Shown: positions 20,433-31,845 of the stretch, piece after piece
Layout: every line of letters starts with the position of its first letter
Numbering within the stretch: position 1 is the stretch's first letter
Assembly: GCA_963575745.1 (NCBI GenBank)
Contig: CAUYUJ010015310.1
Coordinates: 75,974 to 139,973 of the forward strand
DNA from: Prorocentrum cordatum
Lineage: Eukaryota; Sar; Dinophyceae; Prorocentrales; Prorocentraceae
Reading direction: 5' to 3'
Length of the DNA stretch: 64,000 nt
The notes under the pieces: model-generated
The model's database searches: none
What the model was told of the DNA's origin: nothing
Seen by the model: only the letters and a program-made list of their open reading frames with translations
Made by a program: the position numbers and the translations under genes

Positions 20433-20535
20433 CGACGCTTCGCGAATCTCCACCAGCTGCTTTCGCCGCCTGACCCTTGTCTCGCGGCCGCGACCGAAAA
20501 AGAATCTCCACCAGCTCATCCAGAAACGACGCCCG
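20433..20535 (+). repeat. Module C, two partial copies
   Basis: GACGCTTCGCGAATCTCCAC with CAGC at 20433 and GAATCTCCACCAGCTCATCC with AGAAACGACGCC at 20502. The consensus is GACGCTTCGCGTATCCCCAC followed by CAGCCCATCCAGAAACGA. Other copies: 26332, 27049, 54598 and, inverted, 60388. Confidence 0.7.
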
Positions 20536-20551
20536 GACGGACTGAGGCGCT

Positions 20552-21600
<1,049 letters not shown>

Positions 21601-21619
21601 GGAGGAAGAGGAGGAGGAG

Positions 21620-22130
21620 GAGGAAGAGGAGGAAGATAAGGCAGGTGAAACGATTCCGGAGGCCACGTGAAACAACTAGTGGCTGGCACATTCCTCACAA
21701 GGATCGGTTTCTAGCATCGAGGATGGCGAAGCGGGATGTGACATGGTTTGTGAACACACGTGACATAAAATAAGTATGTGGGGTTCCTCGGTAGCGTAAT
21801 TCTTGGCCCGCTCTTGTGCCGTCTTGGGGCTCTCTTGAAAGGGGATTTATCCTTGCAGCCTGAAGTCGCGACAGCTGAGGCATCACAGGGCGCCAGCCAT
21901 TGGGCAGCACCACCCATATGGCACCAGGGCGGCGACCACACATTGCGACAACAGTGCATCACATAGCATTCGCCATAGGGAACCAGTCATAGGGCACCAG
22001 GGCGGTAATAAGTATTCGCGACTGTCGGGGCACCATAGGGCATTCGCCAGAGGGCACCAGCAATACATATTGCACCAGGACGGCAACCAGAAATCGCAGC
22101 ATCTAAATTCCAATTCCTGTCAAACAAAGC
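21620..22130. repeat. Degenerate CATAGGGCACCAGGGCGG repeat; no gene
   Basis: From about 21890, units with GGCACCAGGGCGGCGACCA, CATAGGGCACCAG and CATTCGCCAGAGGG repeat loosely every 45-50 bases. 21620-21880 has no gene and one CTTGGGG stretch. Confidence 0.6.
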
Positions 22131-22134
22131 GGGG

Positions 22135-22164
22135 GCCCCTAAGTGCAAGCAGTGCCTGGGAAGG
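22135..22164. repeat. Module E hairpin, copy 2
   Basis: CCCCTAAGTGCAAGCAGTGC followed by CTGGGAAGG. Shares GTGCAAGCA and the flanking CCC/GGG with 6601 and 38639. Confidence 0.6.
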
Positions 22165-22530
22165 TGTTTTGTTTACGTGTGCCTTTCGATGACCCCATTG
22201 TGTCTCCATGACGTCCAGCGGTGTTACTGTTGCGCTGCCGCCTGCTCTGCGGCACGTTGCATGTGCGTCAAAGTGCACCGGTCTTGCACGTATTCTCGCC
22301 GACTGCATTCCTATGCATTGCAGTTGCATTTGTCTTCACGCCAACGCACGCAACTAGGATTCAGGTTCTTCCTTTTCCATGTCCGCTTGGCCCAGCAGAA
22401 CATGGGAATGTTTAATTTGCCGGGGACGTGTGGGTCAGCACCTATAACGGTGTACGTACGTACGTATATGTATGTACCTGCGCGTATGAACGTGCGTATG
22501 CATGTTTATATTTATGCGCATACATACACA
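22165..22530. other. No gene recognised
   Basis: Lower GC than its surroundings. ACGTACGTACGTATATGTAT occurs near 22455. A plus-strand frame runs through into the repeat arrays but has no recognisable domain before them. Confidence 0.4.
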
Positions 22531-22570
22531 TACCTATACGACCACCCTTCGGTTGATAAGGAGGTTGTTG
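22531..22570. repeat. Module F, copy 1
   Basis: TACCTATACGACCACCCTTC then GGTTGATAAGGAGGTTG. A second copy is at 42225-42260, where only a few bases differ. Both stand just before short-unit tandem arrays. The GATAAGGAGGT string is bacterial ribosome-binding-site-like only by chance. Confidence 0.7.
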
Positions 22571-22589
22571 GGGGGGAAGAGAGGGTGAA

Positions 22590-22990
22590 CCAACTTCTGA
22601 TTCAATCGATCTCACGATCGACCTCATTTAACGGGACACCATGGGATACTTGTCGATTTCGATATCTCACTCAACGGGCCACCACGGGCCACCACGGGAC
22701 ACCGCGGGACACCTCTCGATCTCACTATCGGTCTCACTATCGGTCTCACTATCGATCTCACTCAACGGGACACCTCACGACACCACGGGGCACCATGGGA
22801 CATCTCGGGACACCACATCGATCCCACTATCGATTTTACTATCGATCTCACTGTCGATCTCACTCAACGGGACACCGCGGGACACCTGTCGATCTCACTA
22901 TAGATCTCATTATCGATTTCACTTTTTGGGACACCACGGGACACCCCGGGACACCTGTCGATCTCACTATCGATCTCACTATCGATCTCA
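22590..22990. repeat. TCGATCTCACTA and GGGACACCAC arrays
   Basis: Alternating blocks of ATCGATCTCACT (12 bp) and GGGACACCACGGGACACC (10 bp). The pair recurs at 25100-25330. Confidence 0.92.
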
Positions 22991-23034
22991 TTCCCAACCA
23001 TCCTGTGGTGTTGGGTCCTCGTTTTGAAGAGACG
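22991..23034 (+). repeat. Module B hairpin, copy 3
   Basis: TTCCCAACCATCCTGTGGTG begins the copy, then TTGGGTCCTCGTTTTGAAG. Nearly identical to the copy at 2082 although about 21 kb away. Pyrimidines (23042-23100) and the 90 bp satellite follow. Confidence 0.85.
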
Positions 23035-23103
23035 TCGCCCCGCGTTCCTTCCTCCTCATCCTTCCTCCTCCTCCCCTTCCTCCCCCCTCCTCCCCCTCCC
23101 ACA

Positions 23104-24640
23104 CCCATTCTGGCACACCCCTCACACGCTTCGTGGCCCCATAGGGAGCTCCACCGAAGGCCCCAGTGGCTGCGCCCGCATGCGGTTCCACCCCCCATTC
23201 TGGCACACCCCTCACACGTTTCGTGGCCCCATAGGGAGCTCCACCGAAGGCCCCAGTGGCTGCGCCCGCATGCGGTTCCACCCCCCATTCTGGCACACCC
23301 CTCACACGTTTCGTGGCCCCATAGGGAGCTCCACCGAAGGCCCCAGTGGCTGCGCCCGCATGGGTTCCCCCCCATTCTGGCAGGGTGGCCCCATAGGGAG
23401 CTCCACCGAAGGCCCCAGTGGCTGCGCCCGCATGCGGTTCCACCATTCTGGCACACCCCTGGTGGCCCCATAGGGAGCTCCACCGAAGGCCCCAGTGGCT
23501 GCGCCCGCATGCGGTTCCACCCCCCATTCTGGCACACCCCTCACACGTTTCGTGGCCCCATAGGGAGCTCCACCGAAGGCCCCAGTGGCTGCGCCCGCAT
23601 GCGGTTCCACCCCCCATTCTGGCACACCCCTCACACGTTTCGTGGCCCCATAGGGAGCTCCACCGAAGGCCCCAGTGGCTGCGCCCGCATGCGGTTCCAC
23701 CCCCCATTCTGGCACACCCCTCACACGCTTCGTGGCCCCATAGGGAGCTCCACCGAAGGCCCCAGTGGCTGCGCCCGCATGCGGTTCCACCCCCCATTCT
23801 GGCACACCCCTCACACGTTTCGTGGCCCCATAGGGAGCTCCACCGAAGGCCCCAGTGGCTGCGCCCGCATGCGGTTCCACCCCCCATTCTGGCACACCCC
23901 TCACACGTTTCGTGGCCCCATAGGGAGCTCCACCGAAGGCCCCAGTGGCTGCGCCCGCATGCGGTTCCACCCCCCATTCTGGCACACCCCTCACACGTTT
24001 CGTGGCCCCATAGGGAGCTCCACCGAAGGCCCCAGTGGCTGCGCCCGCATGCGGTTCCACCCCCATTCTGGCACACCCCTCACACGTTTCGTGGCCCCAT
24101 AGGGAGCTCCACCGAAGGCCCCAGTGGCTGCGCCCGCATGCGGTTCCACCCCCCATTCTGGCACACCCCTCACACGTTTCGTGGCCCCATAGGGAGCTCC
24201 ACCGAAGCTCCAGTGGCTGCGCCCGCATGCGGTTCCACCCCCCATTTCGGCACACCCCTCACACGCTTCGTGGGTGGCTCCATGGGGAGCTCCACCGAAC
24301 GCCCCAGTGGCTGCGCTCGCATGTGGTTCCCCCCCCATTTCGGCACACCCCTCACACGGTTCGTGGCCCCATAGAGAGCTCCACCGAAGGCCCCAGTGGC
24401 TGCGCTCGCATGCGGTTCCACCCCCCATTCTGGTACACCCTTCGCACGCTTCGTGGCCCCATAGGGAGCTCCACCGAACGCCGCACTGGCTGCGCTCGCA
24501 TGCGGTTCCACCCCCCATTTCGGCACACCCTCACACATTTCGTGGCTCCATAGGGAGCTCCACCGAAGGCCCCAGTGGCTGCGCTGGCATGCGGTTCCAC
24601 ACCCCATTCTGGCACACCCCTCGCACGTTTCGTGGCCCCA
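23104..24640. repeat. 90 bp satellite, array 3, about 17 units
   Basis: Units repeat exactly every 90 bp over much of the array: ATTCTGGCACACCCCTCACA, TTTCGTGGCCCCATAGGGAG, CTCCACCGAAGGCCCCAGTG and GCTGCGCCCGCATGCGGTTC. Being a multiple of 3, each frame on each strand repeats a 30-residue unit. The 641-codon plus-strand and 362-codon minus-strand frames are this. Deletion variants lie at 23370-23470. Confidence 0.96.
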
Positions 24641-25036
24641 TAGGGGGCTCCACCAAAGGTCCCAGTGGCACTGCCCGCTTGCGTCCGCCACCACCCAGCA
24701 CAGCCCTTGTTCCCTGCGCTTCACCCACCCAGAACAGCGCTTCGTAGCCCTATAGGGAGCTCCACCAAAGGTCCCAGCGGCACCGCCCGCATGCGTCCGC
24801 CACCACCCTGCGCAGCCCTTGCTCCCTGCCTGCGTTTCACCCACCCAGTACAGCGTTTCGTGGCCCCATAGGGAGCTCCACCGAAGGTCCCAGTGGCACC
24901 GCTCGCATGCGTCCGCCACCACGCAGCACAGCCCTTGCTGACCGCGTCTCACCCACCCAGTACAGCGTTTCGTGGCCCCATAGGGAGCTCCACCGAAGGT
25001 CCCAGTGGCACCGCCCGCATGCGTCCGCCACCACCC
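24641..25036. repeat. ~111 bp variant of the 90 bp satellite, four units
   Basis: Keeps TTTCGTGGCCCCATAGGGAG and CTCCACCGAAGGTCCCAGTG, but the CACACCCCTCACACG part is replaced by a longer block with CCACCACCCAGCACAGCCC and TTCACCCACCCAG. Confidence 0.9.
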
Positions 25037-25039
25037 AGC

Positions 25040-25095
25040 ACAATTGCGGCATTCACAACTGCATATGGTTGGGTCCTTCGCCAGGCTAATTTTTA
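25040..25095. repeat. Module A, copy 4
   Basis: ACAATTGCGGCATTCACAAC then TGCATATGGTTGGGTCC and TTCGCCAGGCTAATTTTT. Closes the satellite at 25036, exactly as at 5009. Confidence 0.78.
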
Positions 25096-25625
25096 AGGAC
25101 ACTACGGGACACCTCGAGGCACCACATCGATCTCAGAATCGATCTCACGATCGATTTCATTATCGATCTTACTCAACGGGACACCACGGGACACCACGGG
25201 ACACCTGTCCATCTCACTATCGATCTCACTATCGATCTCACTTCAGTATCGATCGCACTATCGATCTCATTATCGATCTCACTATCGATCTCACTCAACG
25301 GGACACCACGGGACACCATGGGACACCACGGGACACCGCGGGACACCGCGAGCCACCGCCGGACGGACGGACGGGCGGGCTGGGGAGAATCATTTGTCTG
25401 GACTTTGCCCTAGTTACGGCGGACACCACGGGACACCACGGGACACCACGGGACACCGCGGGACACCGCGAGCCACCGCCGGACGGGCGGGTGGGGGAGA
25501 CTCATTTGTTTTGTTTCGTCTTAGCAACGGCGGGCACCACGGGACACCGCGGGACACCGCGAGCAACCGTCGGACGGGCGGGCGGGGGATAATCATGTGT
25601 GTTGATTTCGCCTTAGCAGCGGCGG
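25096..25625. repeat. TCGATCTCACTA and GGGACACC arrays with a ~100 bp higher-order unit
   Basis: After GATCTCACTATC units, a larger unit repeats three times (about 25335, 25455 and 25550): GGGACACC tract, GCGAGCCACCGCCGGACGG, GGGGAGA, TCATTTGT and CTTAG.ACGGCGG. A cousin lies at 42700-42885. Confidence 0.88.
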
Positions 25626-25647
25626 GTTCATTCCTCTTGCGCGCCCA

Positions 25648-25750
25648 CGCAGCTTCGCCTCGCCCGCACGCGCGACACGAACGGAACGAAACGATTTCCC
25701 GTATGGGGGTCTCCGTTCCACTGCGATCTCACCCCCCGACCTCCGACATG
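25648..25750. repeat. Module G, copy 1
   Basis: GCAGCTTCGCCTCGCCCGCA, then ACACGAAC, GATTTCCCG, GGGGGTCTCCGTT, CACTGCGAT and ACCCCCCGACCTCCGA. A second copy is at 42905-43018; both follow a GGGACACC/CGGACGGG array. Confidence 0.78.
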
Positions 25751-26467
25751 TGCACATGGATTGTTAAATGGTTGCGCGGAACTATTTCATTTCCCCTTCA
25801 TGCGCGGGTAAACCGAGCCGTTTTCAACATGCAAGTATGAATGCGTTGGTTGTGATCCAGGGTTTGTTTCTCATTATTGGAGTACTTAACATGGAGCAAG
25901 ATGGAGCTTGGGGAGTGGGGGCGAACGACAGGGGGCCAGCGGATGACAATCGTTCTTGCTGTAAGCTGTTAGCTTGTTTGCGCGTTCTTGCCATGCCGTG
26001 CGTCAGGTGGCGGACCACAACCACGCCACAACTTCAACAACATCAAACTTCCAGAGGAACCTCGGGGTCGGTGCTGTTGGTGCGTGTCCCGTGTCTCTTG
26101 CTTAACCCTCAGGGTGTCTCTTGTGACGAGGGGGCAGATGGCACATGCAACAGAGTGATCGACACTGGTAGTGTCAACGGTCGAATGGTAGGAAGAAGAC
26201 GTGAGGGAGGCGTTGTAGCCAGGTGTTCAAAAGAGTCGCTGCTGATCATGAGGCCCGCGCCTAGTACTTATGGATGTAGAGCAGATTCTGGTGCGACAGG
26301 AGGCGACCCTCAGTATCGCTTCTTGAAATGTTTGACGCCTCGCGTATCCCCACCAGCCCTTTGGACGGCGTCCGGCGTCTCCCGGTGCGCTTGCGATCAT
26401 AAATTATCCCAGTGCGACCCTACCTAGGAGTTGGAGCCCCTAGGAAAGCAGCATTAGTAGTAACAGT
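25751..26467. other. No recognised gene; contains a module C copy
   Basis: A plus-strand frame (25768-26427) has mixed composition but matches nothing I know. Module C is at 26332-26360 (TGACGCCTCGCGTATCCCCA then CCAGCCC), diverging after CCAGCCC. Confidence 0.4.
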
Positions 26468-26925
26468 AAAGCTAAGCTAAAGCTAAGCTACAGCTAAGCT
26501 AAAGCTAAGCTAAAGCTAAGCTAAAGCTAAGCTAAAGCTAAGCTAAAGCTAAGCTAAAGCTGAGCTAAAGCTGAGCTAAAGCTGAGCTACAGCTGAGCTA
26601 CAGCTAAGCTAAAGCTAAGCTAAAGCTAAAGCTAAAGCTAAAGCTAAGCTAAGCTAAAGCTAAGCTAAAGCTAAAGCTACAGCTAAAGCTAAGCTAAAGC
26701 TAAGCTAAGCTAAAGCTAAGCTAAATCTAAGCTAAAGCTAAGCTAAAGCTAAGCTAAAGCTAAGCTAAAGCTAAGCTAAAGCTAAGCTAAAGCTAAGCTA
26801 AAGCTAAGCTAAAGCTAAGCTAAAGCTAAGCTAAAGCTAAGCTAAAGCTAAGCTAAAGCTAAGCTAAAGCTAAGCTAAAAGCTAAGCTAAGCTAAAGCTA
26901 AAGCTAAAGCTAAAGCTAAAGCTCT
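26468..26925. repeat. 11 bp AAGCTAAGCTA repeat
   Basis: About 40 units of AAGCTAAGCTA with variants (AAGCTGAGCTA, ACAGCTAAGCT) and stretches of plain AAGCTA. Rich in AGCT palindromes and locally AT-rich. Followed at 26926-27010 by a duplicated GGGGACTGGGGGAACCGC. Confidence 0.95.
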
Positions 26926-27048
26926 CCCAGGGGACTGGGGGAACCGCGGGGCGGGGACTGGGGGAACCGCCCGGGGCGCTTTCCACTGCCCGGCCCCTTT
27001 AAGCTAGAGAGTAAGAACCCTTCTAGGCAGAGCCTAGGTAGGGAAAAA

Positions 27049-27106
27049 GTATCCCCACCAGCCCATCCAGAAACGACGCCCAGGCGAGTTGAGGTAATCA
27101 GGGAAA
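27049..27106 (+). repeat. Module C, copy 4
   Basis: GTATCCCCACCAGCCCATCC then AGAAACGACGCCCAGGCGAG and TTGAGGTAATCAGGG. The extended tail shares GGTGAATCAGGGG-like text with the copies at 54598 and 60388. Confidence 0.78.
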
Positions 27107-27204
27107 TACCGGAGCAAACAGAGGGGCAACCGAACCGTGCGAAGAAGGGAGAAGGAAGAGGCAGGAGGCTGGATGGAAGGTTGAGGGAGTGGAGGTGATA
27201 AGTA

Positions 27205-27810
27205 GCACGAGGAGGAGGAGGAGGAGGAGAGGAGAAGGATGATGATGAGGAGGAGGAGGAGGAGGAGCAGGAGGAGGAGGAGGAGGAAGGGGAGGAGAGT
27301 AGGATGAGAGCAGGAGGAGAGTAGGAGGGCGGGCGAAAGGGCCAGAGGCCTCTTGGATGCCTCTCGGAGTCTTTTGGTCGATCTCTTGGGCGCTTCTGGC
27401 AGGCCTCTTGGGACGTTCTGGGGTCTCTTGGCGGTCCTGGGGAGCTATTGGGGCATCTTTGGTGTCTCGGTGCGGCCTCTTTGGGCCGCCTGGGGTCGTC
27501 TTGGAGGCCTCGTGGGGGCCTCGTGGGGGCCTTTTGGGTCCTCTAAGGCCGCCTCTTCGGGACATCTTGGGGCCATCTTGGCGGCCGTGAAGGCCTCCGT
27601 GGCATCATCTTAGGGGATATCGATCAAACGAGGGGGGGTACTCAATCACCATCGCCCCTGCGCAGCGCTCAAAATCGCATCTTGGGGTCCTCTTGGGGCG
27701 TTCGTGGACGCTCCTGGGGCCATCTTAGGGCCACCTTGGGCCCTCCTTGGAGCCCCGTTGGGATCCTCTTGGGGCCATCTGGAAGCTTCGAAAGGTAATC
27801 AGCAACGAAG
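27205..27810. repeat. GAG-rich tract then CTTGGGG-type repeat
   Basis: 27205-27320 is (GAG)n-rich. 27345-27600 and 27680-27790 are repeats of CCTCTTGGG and GGCCATCTTGGGG. Plus-strand frames (LGASW-type) and their antisense come from the 12-mer. Confidence 0.85.
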
Positions 27811-27829
27811 GGTCGAGAAGGCAAACATA

Positions 27830-29113
27830 ATGTGTCTGCTTTTTAGGTGTTTGAAAGGTTGTTGCTTCTCAGGGGCGTCATGGGGAGTCTCCCAACACCA
27901 CTTGGAATCGTCGTGGTGCGGCCTTGCGACCTTTTGGAACATCGCGCAAGCCATCTTGAGCCATCTTGACTCTGAAATTAACGAAGAGGGCTTGGATGTA
28001 TATAGCGAGCGATGCGAGTATCCCGCTGGCGTCTGGCTCAAAGCGCTGGCGTCCTATTTGCCTGGGTTGCCTGTGGATTCCGCAGCTCACCATTTGACAT
28101 TAAACAAGACCCCGATCAGTCTTCATGATGGTGCCACATCTTTCATACTGCTTCCAACCTATCACTGCATGGCCCGTCATCCTGCTATTGAGTTGGTAGC
28201 GGAGCGTGGTTCCACTAAGTTGTGGTCAGCCTTGCCTATCGCAATACGACTCCACAACACAGCTTGGTATGCCGTTGATACCAATGCGACGTCAGAGCGT
28301 GACCAAGTCAACGGGTATTGGCAAGCAGGCGGAAACGCCCGTAGCGGAAGTGCCATATCCCTTGTGCACGATGTCCGCCTGACTATTCCGAAAAGCGTAA
28401 ATGCCGCGGTTTTACGCCACGATTTCCCGAACTACGGCGAGCTCGGGAACAAGATGTCGTACCAACTTCCTCTGCGCGGAAGCGCAGACCCCGTACATTT
28501 AAACCAACATGGGTATGCACCTCCATGGCCGATTCGCCGATTCACGGCGACAGACACTCCGAATACAATCATCAATACAAGCCATGACCCTACATGGAAG
28601 CAGCATGTGACATTGATTACCTGTGGTAACGTCTGGCTAAGTATCGTCTGCGTCATCGGTTACATGCAACGTTGTAACCACAAAGACGGGTGTGACAACA
28701 CAACGCGGTGTCTCTACTGGGACCCCTCAGGAAAATTATCACTCTTCGAGTTCACTCGTGAAGCACATGCGTGGCTCAACGCCAGCAGCGCACGCGTGAC
28801 TCCACAACACCAGGCTGCATGCCTACAGCGCGGTCTGGGAGTGGCGGCCCGCACGATAGCGACGCGCGTCCCACCCCAGATCATCATATGCGGCGCGACC
28901 GTGCAAGGGGTCCACGCGGACCCGGTCGCGTACATCATTTTCCTACTGAGCGTCAACTCCGAGAACCTTAAGGACGAGCGGCAGCTCGCCTTGGGAACGG
29001 CACGCATCCACTTCAGGCCCGAACCAGGCGAGAGAACGGATTTTATCCTCGCCAGGTTCGAGATGGCACGGCTCGGCTCCGAATTTCCAGCTGTTCACGA
29101 CCGTGCTCTTTAG
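27830..29113 (+). CDS. Unrecognised ~380-residue protein, possible integrated viral or transferred sequence
   Basis: The longest complex open frame in the window. It runs on from the CTTGGG repeat, so the first ~50 residues (to about 27970) are probably repeat-derived. An ATG is at 27830, but the true start is uncertain. From about 27975 to the stop at 29113 the text is non-repetitive and of normal composition: YPAGVWLKALASYLPGLPVD, LHNTAWYAVDTNATSE, RLTIPKSVNAAVLRHDFPNY, VTLITCGNVWLSIVCVIGY and GAARTI-like stretches near the end. Third codon positions are evenly mixed, unlike the GC-rich thirds of the 52.6 and 56.1 kb genes, and local GC is lower. The length and the beta-rich, aromatic character would suit a small RNA-virus capsid, and capsid genes of dinoflagellate RNA viruses are known to be endogenised, but I see no diagnostic motif. 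No SL relic or intron is seen. Confidence 0.45.
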   Translation: MCLLFRCLKGCCFSGASWGVSQHHLESSWCGLATFWNIAQAILSHLDSEINEEGLDVYSERCEYPAGVWLKALASYLPGLPVDSAAHHLTLNKTPISLHDGATSFILLPTYHCMARHPAIELVAERGSTKLWSALPIAIRLHNTAWYAVDTNATSERDQVNGYWQAGGNARSGSAISLVHDVRLTIPKSVNAAVLRHDFPNYGELGNKMSYQLPLRGSADPVHLNQHGYAPPWPIRRFTATDTPNTIINTSHDPTWKQHVTLITCGNVWLSIVCVIGYMQRCNHKDGCDNTTRCLYWDPSGKLSLFEFTREAHAWLNASSARVTPQHQAACLQRGLGVAARTIATRVPPQIIICGATVQGVHADPVAYIIFLLSVNSENLKDERQLALGTARIHFRPEPGERTDFILARFEMARLGSEFPAVHDRAL

Positions 29114-31660
29114 AGCGCCAAGGGTCGGCCCTGGCAGAGCCGTCCAACTACTCCAGCCACTGAATGGCCACATGCCACGGGCCCAGCAGCAATGCGACGA
29201 GCTGCTGGACTGCATGCGCAGCTGCGGCCATCTGGCTGAGCAAGCCCCCGGCAAAATCGGAAACGCGCTGCTGGCACCCGCAGGGCGCGGGCGCGCGAGC
29301 ACTTATGACAAGCGCCGGCGGGGGCGCGGCCGCGCCAGTAAATGCGCGGGCCGACGACCCCCATGGCGCCGACGTATCTACAGCCTTATTGGCCACGGCC
29401 CCTCGGGGCCAGGGAGACTGCAGAATCCGCCCAACATCAGCATCGTTCCAAAGCTACATTGCTCCTGAAAGTCAGACTGACCTATGGAGCCCAGCCTCAA
29501 ACCGCAACTCGCCTTTCGACTCCGGCGCGGATGCCGACGCGATATCACTTGATATAGTTGAACATATAGATATGTCGGACTTACCCCGCGGTTTTGGCGA
29601 TGCGGGCACCGCTGAATGCGACGCGCCGATGGCGGCGGTTCATTGAGAAAGCCCATGCGACGGGCGCGCAAGGGTGGTCACCGCAACCAGCGGCTGCGTG
29701 GAACAGGGGTTCGCAACGTTTTTAGCGGCCCTGGCGGACGCCGAGCATGAAGAAATCCCCGCGGGAAAAGGTCGGGGCCGACGCCGTGCCATTGGCAGGG
29801 GAAGGGTCGGATATTTAAGAAACTTAACCCTATGGAGCGAGACAGGAAGAGGACACCGTGCAACTGGCGTGGCGGCGACAAACATTTCCAGCGCCAATGT
29901 GATTCGAAGGGGAAGGGCGAAGGGGACAACGCTGCCCTGTCGACGTCTTGAGACACCTTTGAAGACGCGGAGCACGTCGAGCGGCCCGCGCTTGATCTCT
30001 CTTCCGCGGGGGCCGCCCTCGCATGCGTTCGCTTTCGGCGCGAAGCGATGGGCCGTGCGCTGACTGACCCCTCCCGCGATCTTCCGAGCGCCGGCTTCGG
30101 GGGCGCGTCGGCGCGCGACGGGGGGCCCCCGAAGCCGAGGCCGCCCCCGCCGTGCAGGAGGAGCTACGCGCCGCAGGCGTGCCCAATCCAGCGGGCGCGC
30201 GACTGAGCGAGGAAGCGGACGCGCTCATGGCCTCCACCATCTAACACGCTGCGTGCGCACAGGCTGAGTCACAGGAGCGGGTTCGCCAACGAGGTTACAG
30301 CCAACGATCTCATTGATGTCGGTTGGGGCCGATCCAACTCGAACGTAATCGCGGCGTTTCGTGCCCCTCAGGCCCACTCGCGCGGCCCTGCGCGGGCGCC
30401 GAGGAATTGGGGAGCCCTGGCACTTGGGCCCCCGCTAACTCTGGGGGAAATGAATTGCTGGGCCCGCTGGGGCTGGGCCCCTCAACAACCGCGCAACTGG
30501 TGATCCAAACGGCGGCCTGATCGCGATGACCAGGCGGAGACCGCGCGCCTTTCCTCAGAGCGCCGCTCTCGCAGATGCGAGGAATGGCGCGACCTCGCGC
30601 GGGAACGCGCCAGTCATCGCAACAGTCACCGAATCTGCGAATGCTGCGGGCGCCAGGAGCACCGACCCAACTGGCCTATGGACAGGGGCAGACCAGGAGC
30701 ACGCCAGGATCGCTCAGGCGCGGGCCGACCTCTCTTCGAATCAGGAACTTTGACGCCGCAGTGGGCACTTCCATGATGGCGACGAGGAAGAGAGCGGAGA
30801 CGCTGCGGGAGAGGGGAACGCGGTGGCCGACCCAGACGGAGACGAGATTGGAAACGCCACCAGCGCGGCGGCTGCCGGCTCATCTCTGGGCGCTGCATCA
30901 GCAGCCAGCCCGCCGGCAAAGCCAGGAGAAGGCTCGCGCTGGCGAGGGCAATGGCGCAGGCATGCGACCCGAGGGGCAAGGCGCGCCTGTCGAGCTGACG
31001 CCGACGCCCCCGCAGTCCGAACGCTCCGACGGCGCCGGAGGCCCTGGAGTACGAGGCGCATCGCCAGCAGGGTTCAGGAAGCAAGCAGAGCGCCTTGTCA
31101 GAGGAGATCCCCGCGCCCACATCGAGAGCAAAAGGGCCCTCCGTCTCGCATTCGGGAACCCTGGGGGCCTTCCAAGAGGTCGCGGAAACGCTCCGAGGGC
31201 CCGAGCGCGGCCGCCGCCGCTGCGGGGTTTGCGGGCATGGCAGCCCCTTTACCGCGGCAGCCAGTGGCCGCCCAGTCTGCCGAATCTCAAGATCAGAGCG
31301 CTCGTCGCGGGGGATTGCGGACTTCGCTGGGGCCCGCTGCATCTGAGAGCAAGGGCCCGGCGTCGAGGGCTGCACCCCCCGCCGGGGCGTCGCCCTCGGC
31401 AGGGACGGGCGCGCCTCCAAGTCGCGCGCTCCACATCCAGGAGTAGACTCTCGCGACCCCCTCCGCGCCGCCATGCAGGGCGACGAGGGCGGAGACGCGC
31501 CCGAGGGATGCAAGGGGGGGAAGCTGCCGAGGAGAAGCCCAGCGCATGGCCGAAACGCATCACACTTAGCATCGCCGACGATGACGACGCACCCGTTGGC
31601 CCCGGGGGGCCCTCGCCACTGCGCGCGACATCGCTCGCGGGACCCCCTGGTTTCCGCTTC
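29114..31660. other. GC-rich region without a recognisable gene
   Basis: Overlapping open frames on both strands (for example 30575-31966 plus, 30626-31513 minus) are Arg/Pro/Ala-rich, with no periodic repeat and no family resemblance. One could be a decayed gag-like or host exon; I cannot tell. 29520-29650 is the least biased part (DIVEHIDMSDLPRGFGDAGT in one frame). Confidence 0.3.
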
Positions 31661-31666
31661 CGGCTT

Positions 31667-31770
31667 CGATCGGTTGGTAGAGCGAGATCGATTTTCACAA
31701 TCGGTTTCATGATCGATATCACTACCGATCGCACTATGGAAGTCATTGTTGATCTCGCGATCGCCTTCAC
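31667..31770. repeat. Decayed GATCGAT 12 bp repeat
   Basis: GAGCGAGATCGATTTTCACA, ATGATCGATATCACTACCG and related; same family as the arrays at 6.2, 22.6 and 25.1 kb. Confidence 0.65.
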
Positions 31771-31845
31771 ATTCGTACCATTTTTCTCGCGCCGTCCAGC
31801 GATTGAGGTTCTTCTGTTGTGCAATGTTCCTCTTGAGGAGAACGT

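Noticed and set aside
22555-22566. GATAAGGAGGT as a ribosome binding site
   Set aside because: Eukaryotic context, no start codon or gene placed after it.
22177-24255. 641-codon plus and 362-codon minus open frames
   Set aside because: Pure translation of the 90 bp satellite, open in several frames on both strands.
27940-27975. CAAGATGGCTCAAGATGGCTT on the minus strand as a tandem SL relic
   Set aside because: It fits the local CTTGGG-type repeat better; lacks CCGTAG and the TTTT run.
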